8,545 bases of DNA from B16-G9 sp964400655 (GTDB lineage Bacteria; Bacteroidota; Bacteroidia; Bacteroidales; F082), in assembly GCA_964400655.1 (NCBI GenBank), contig CAYNVN010000045.1, forward strand, positions 1 through 8,545, given 5' to 3'. The notes under the pieces are model-generated. The model was given only the letters and a program-made list of their open reading frames with translations, was not told where the DNA came from and made no database searches. This document shows positions 7,230 to 8,545 of the stretch, one piece after another (position 1 is the stretch's first letter; each line of letters opens with the position of its first letter). The translations under genes were made by a program, and so were the position numbers.

Positions 7230-8381
7230 TTACCTAAGCCATGCGTTTCCCACAACAATATAAAATGCCCATTCATCGGGACCTTTGGCCACATCAATGC
7301 CCATACGTAACCCCAAAGTTCTTGCAATTAAATACCTGAATCCCATACCGGCATTCCAAGCAAGATATCCGTCGATTTTTTTGTTAAATGTTTGTCCGTA
7401 TCCTCCAAATGCATCCATCATCCAACGCCGGGTAACAAAGATGTTTTGCTGGGTTTCGGCAAGTAATGTATATTTACCCTGATATCGCAATGCCGGCACG
7501 CCTCTTAAAAAGATAAAGGGATAGGCGTAAAAGGGCGGGTCGCCGGTGGCCATTTGAAATTCTGCCCTGAATCCTGAAACCCATTTGTATTTGATAACCG
7601 GCAAATAACAGGTGGCAAAAGATATCAGTCTGCCATAGTTACGGTCGCTGCCAAGCAGCTCAAGGTACTGGTTGTAAGTAACCACAAAACGTAAACCTTT
7701 GTTTGGAGAGAAAATGTTGTCGAGATTTTCAAATTCACCGATTATTCCGATTCCGCTATTGGTGAGGTCGAACTCTTTTGGGTCAACAAAGGGGAGTTTG
7801 CTCTCTTCAAAAGCGGTAACTTTGGTTTTGGTAAAGCTATATTTCCCGCCGAGCATAAAGTGGCTGTTGGCGATTCTGAATTCTGCCTGCTGAACAAAGC
7901 CCAATGCCTGTATGGTAAAATTGGCCGGATTATCTTCAAGGAACCCGCCTCCTTTTCCATAGTATTTAAGTTTGACATCACCGTATCCTGCCGCTCCCCT
8001 GTATCGGATGTGGTCATCTTTCCAGAAACCGAAATACCCGACTCCGGCAAACCATGTATGATTTTGAGTGTAGCCTCCGGCAAATCCTGCCACATCGGGC
8101 ATTTTGAATTTTTTATTTTTAGGGTCTGTTTTCTTTGGTATAAAAAACAGTCCTGCGGCTATTGCTCCGTATCCCACGGCAGGTTCGGTAACGGGCGATA
8201 CTACTGGTAAAAAACCATGCAGATTATAGAGGTAGTAACTTATATCGAAAGCGTTATCAACGGTATCGATAAAGGGTTTGGCTCTTTTTTGTTCTTTCTT
8301 CTGGGCATAACCGTTTACTGATAGTACAAGGGTACTGATTATTAAAAATAAACCGATTATGTTTTTGTGTTTTATTGACAA
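7230..8381 (-). CDS. POTRA-less Omp85/BamA-type outer membrane barrel protein
   Basis: This 383-residue protein has a signal peptide (KHKNIIGLFLIISTLVL, cleavage probably after GYA at residue 26). A short N-terminal part leads to GFLPVVSPVTEPAVGYG (56-72), which starts the barrel. The rest is a 16-strand-like Omp85 domain (surface antigen D15 family), with many alternating aromatic/Gly strands. The strongest signature is FLRGVPALRYQGK (291-303), matching the conserved VRGF-type motif of the lid loop L6 in BamA/TamA. The C-terminus ends YIVVGNAWLR, so the last residue is not aromatic as in many barrels. BamA and TamA have periplasmic POTRA domains before the barrel; here there is room for none, so this belongs with the short N-terminus-less Omp85 group, whose function is not settled. 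The only usable start is TTG at 8381: there is no in-frame ATG between it and the upstream in-frame stop, and starting at a later ATG would lose the signal peptide. It starts 4 nt after the upstream stop codon. Confidence 0.88.
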   Translation of the reverse strand: MSIKHKNIIGLFLIISTLVLSVNGYAQKKEQKRAKPFIDTVDNAFDISYYLYNLHGFLPVVSPVTEPAVGYGAIAAGLFFIPKKTDPKNKKFKMPDVAGFAGGYTQNHTWFAGVGYFGFWKDDHIRYRGAAGYGDVKLKYYGKGGGFLEDNPANFTIQALGFVQQAEFRIANSHFMLGGKYSFTKTKVTAFEESKLPFVDPKEFDLTNSGIGIIGEFENLDNIFSPNKGLRFVVTYNQYLELLGSDRNYGRLISFATCYLPVIKYKWVSGFRAEFQMATGDPPFYAYPFIFLRGVPALRYQGKYTLLAETQQNIFVTRRWMMDAFGGYGQTFNKKIDGYLAWNAGMGFRYLIARTLGLRMGIDVAKGPDEWAFYIVVGNAWLR

Positions 8382-8385
8382 TGTT

Positions 8386-8545
8386 TTATTGGCTGTAATT
8401 AATTAAATATCGGGCCGAGAAAATTATGCGCTGATCGTTTGCCGAAGCGAGGTTTTTGTTGATACGCATACCATACTCGTAATTTAATCCAACGGCAAAT
8501 CGCTCAGGAAGAATGTTATATATTGCCTGAGCTACAAAATAGTGA
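8386..8545 (-). CDS. C-terminal end of an outer-membrane barrel protein, possibly porin-like (partial)
   Basis: The frame is open from the right edge of the window to TAA at 8388-8386 and encodes the last 52 residues of a protein that begins outside. The fragment reads as two or three amphipathic beta strands with a turn: HYFVAQAIYNILP, RFAVGLNYEYGMRIN, and RIIFSARYLINYSQ at the end. The pattern of a strand ending in GLxYEYG, a polar Asn/Ser/Asp-rich loop, then a final strand with Arg and aromatic residues resembles the C-terminus of DcaP-type or other general porins. This resemblance is weak evidence because so little is visible. The stop is only 4 nt from the TTG start of the Omp85-like gene, so the two are almost certainly co-transcribed and perhaps translationally coupled. 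Barrel nature is fairly likely; the porin family name is a guess. Confidence 0.65.
   Translation of the reverse strand, partial: HYFVAQAIYNILPERFAVGLNYEYGMRINKNLASANDQRIIFSARYLINYSQ

Noticed and set aside
7742..8210. Overlapping open frames on both strands (117 and 116 codons) within the Omp85-like gene
   Set aside because: They overlap the Omp85 frame, which has a signal peptide, the L6 motif and full-length barrel character; the alternatives have none.

Overview
The window looks like a piece of a Bacteroidota chromosome, probably from the Bacteroidales/Marinilabiliales side. The coding density is high and the intergenic DNA is AT-rich. No start codon is preceded by a recognisable Shine-Dalgarno sequence, which is typical of this phylum. 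The proteins (ECF sigma factor, RND pump set, outer-membrane barrels) have a Bacteroidota flavour. This assignment is an inference from protein character, not from a database match.

Every real gene lies on the minus strand, so transcription runs from high to low coordinates. In transcription order they are: the C-terminal end of an outer-membrane barrel protein, possibly porin-like (8545-8386, cut by the window edge); a stand-alone Omp85/BamA-type barrel with no POTRA domain (8381-7230, TTG start); an unrecognised exported, probably outer-membrane barrel protein (7156-6080); and a complete tripartite efflux set. That set is a TolC-like outer-membrane channel (6020-4713), a lipoprotein periplasmic adaptor (4700-3615) and an RND inner-membrane pump (3600-514). 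A strong intrinsic terminator at 451-487 ends the block. Downstream of it the N-terminal two-thirds or more of an ECF sigma factor (370-1) runs off the left edge.

The spacings between genes are 4, 73, 59, 12 and 14 nt, and no terminator is visible between them. The six genes could therefore form one long transcript. The channel-adaptor-pump trio is almost certainly an operon. The 73-nt gap carries a Bacteroidota-type -7 box inside a perfect 7-bp dyad and is the best candidate for an internal promoter or operator. Functionally, the trio should export a substrate across both membranes, powered by the proton motive force. The three upstream outer-membrane proteins suggest a wider cell-envelope role, but their substrate and function cannot be read from the sequence.

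The points most worth a second look are the altered proton-relay residues in the RND pump, the POTRA-less Omp85 protein coupled to the preceding barrel gene by a TTG start 4 nt after its stop, the unrecognised barrel with a charged insert, and the conjunction of three outer-membrane barrels with an efflux pump. I found no CRISPR array, tRNA, rRNA, insertion sequence or phage gene. No intergenic stretch exceeds about 145 bases.
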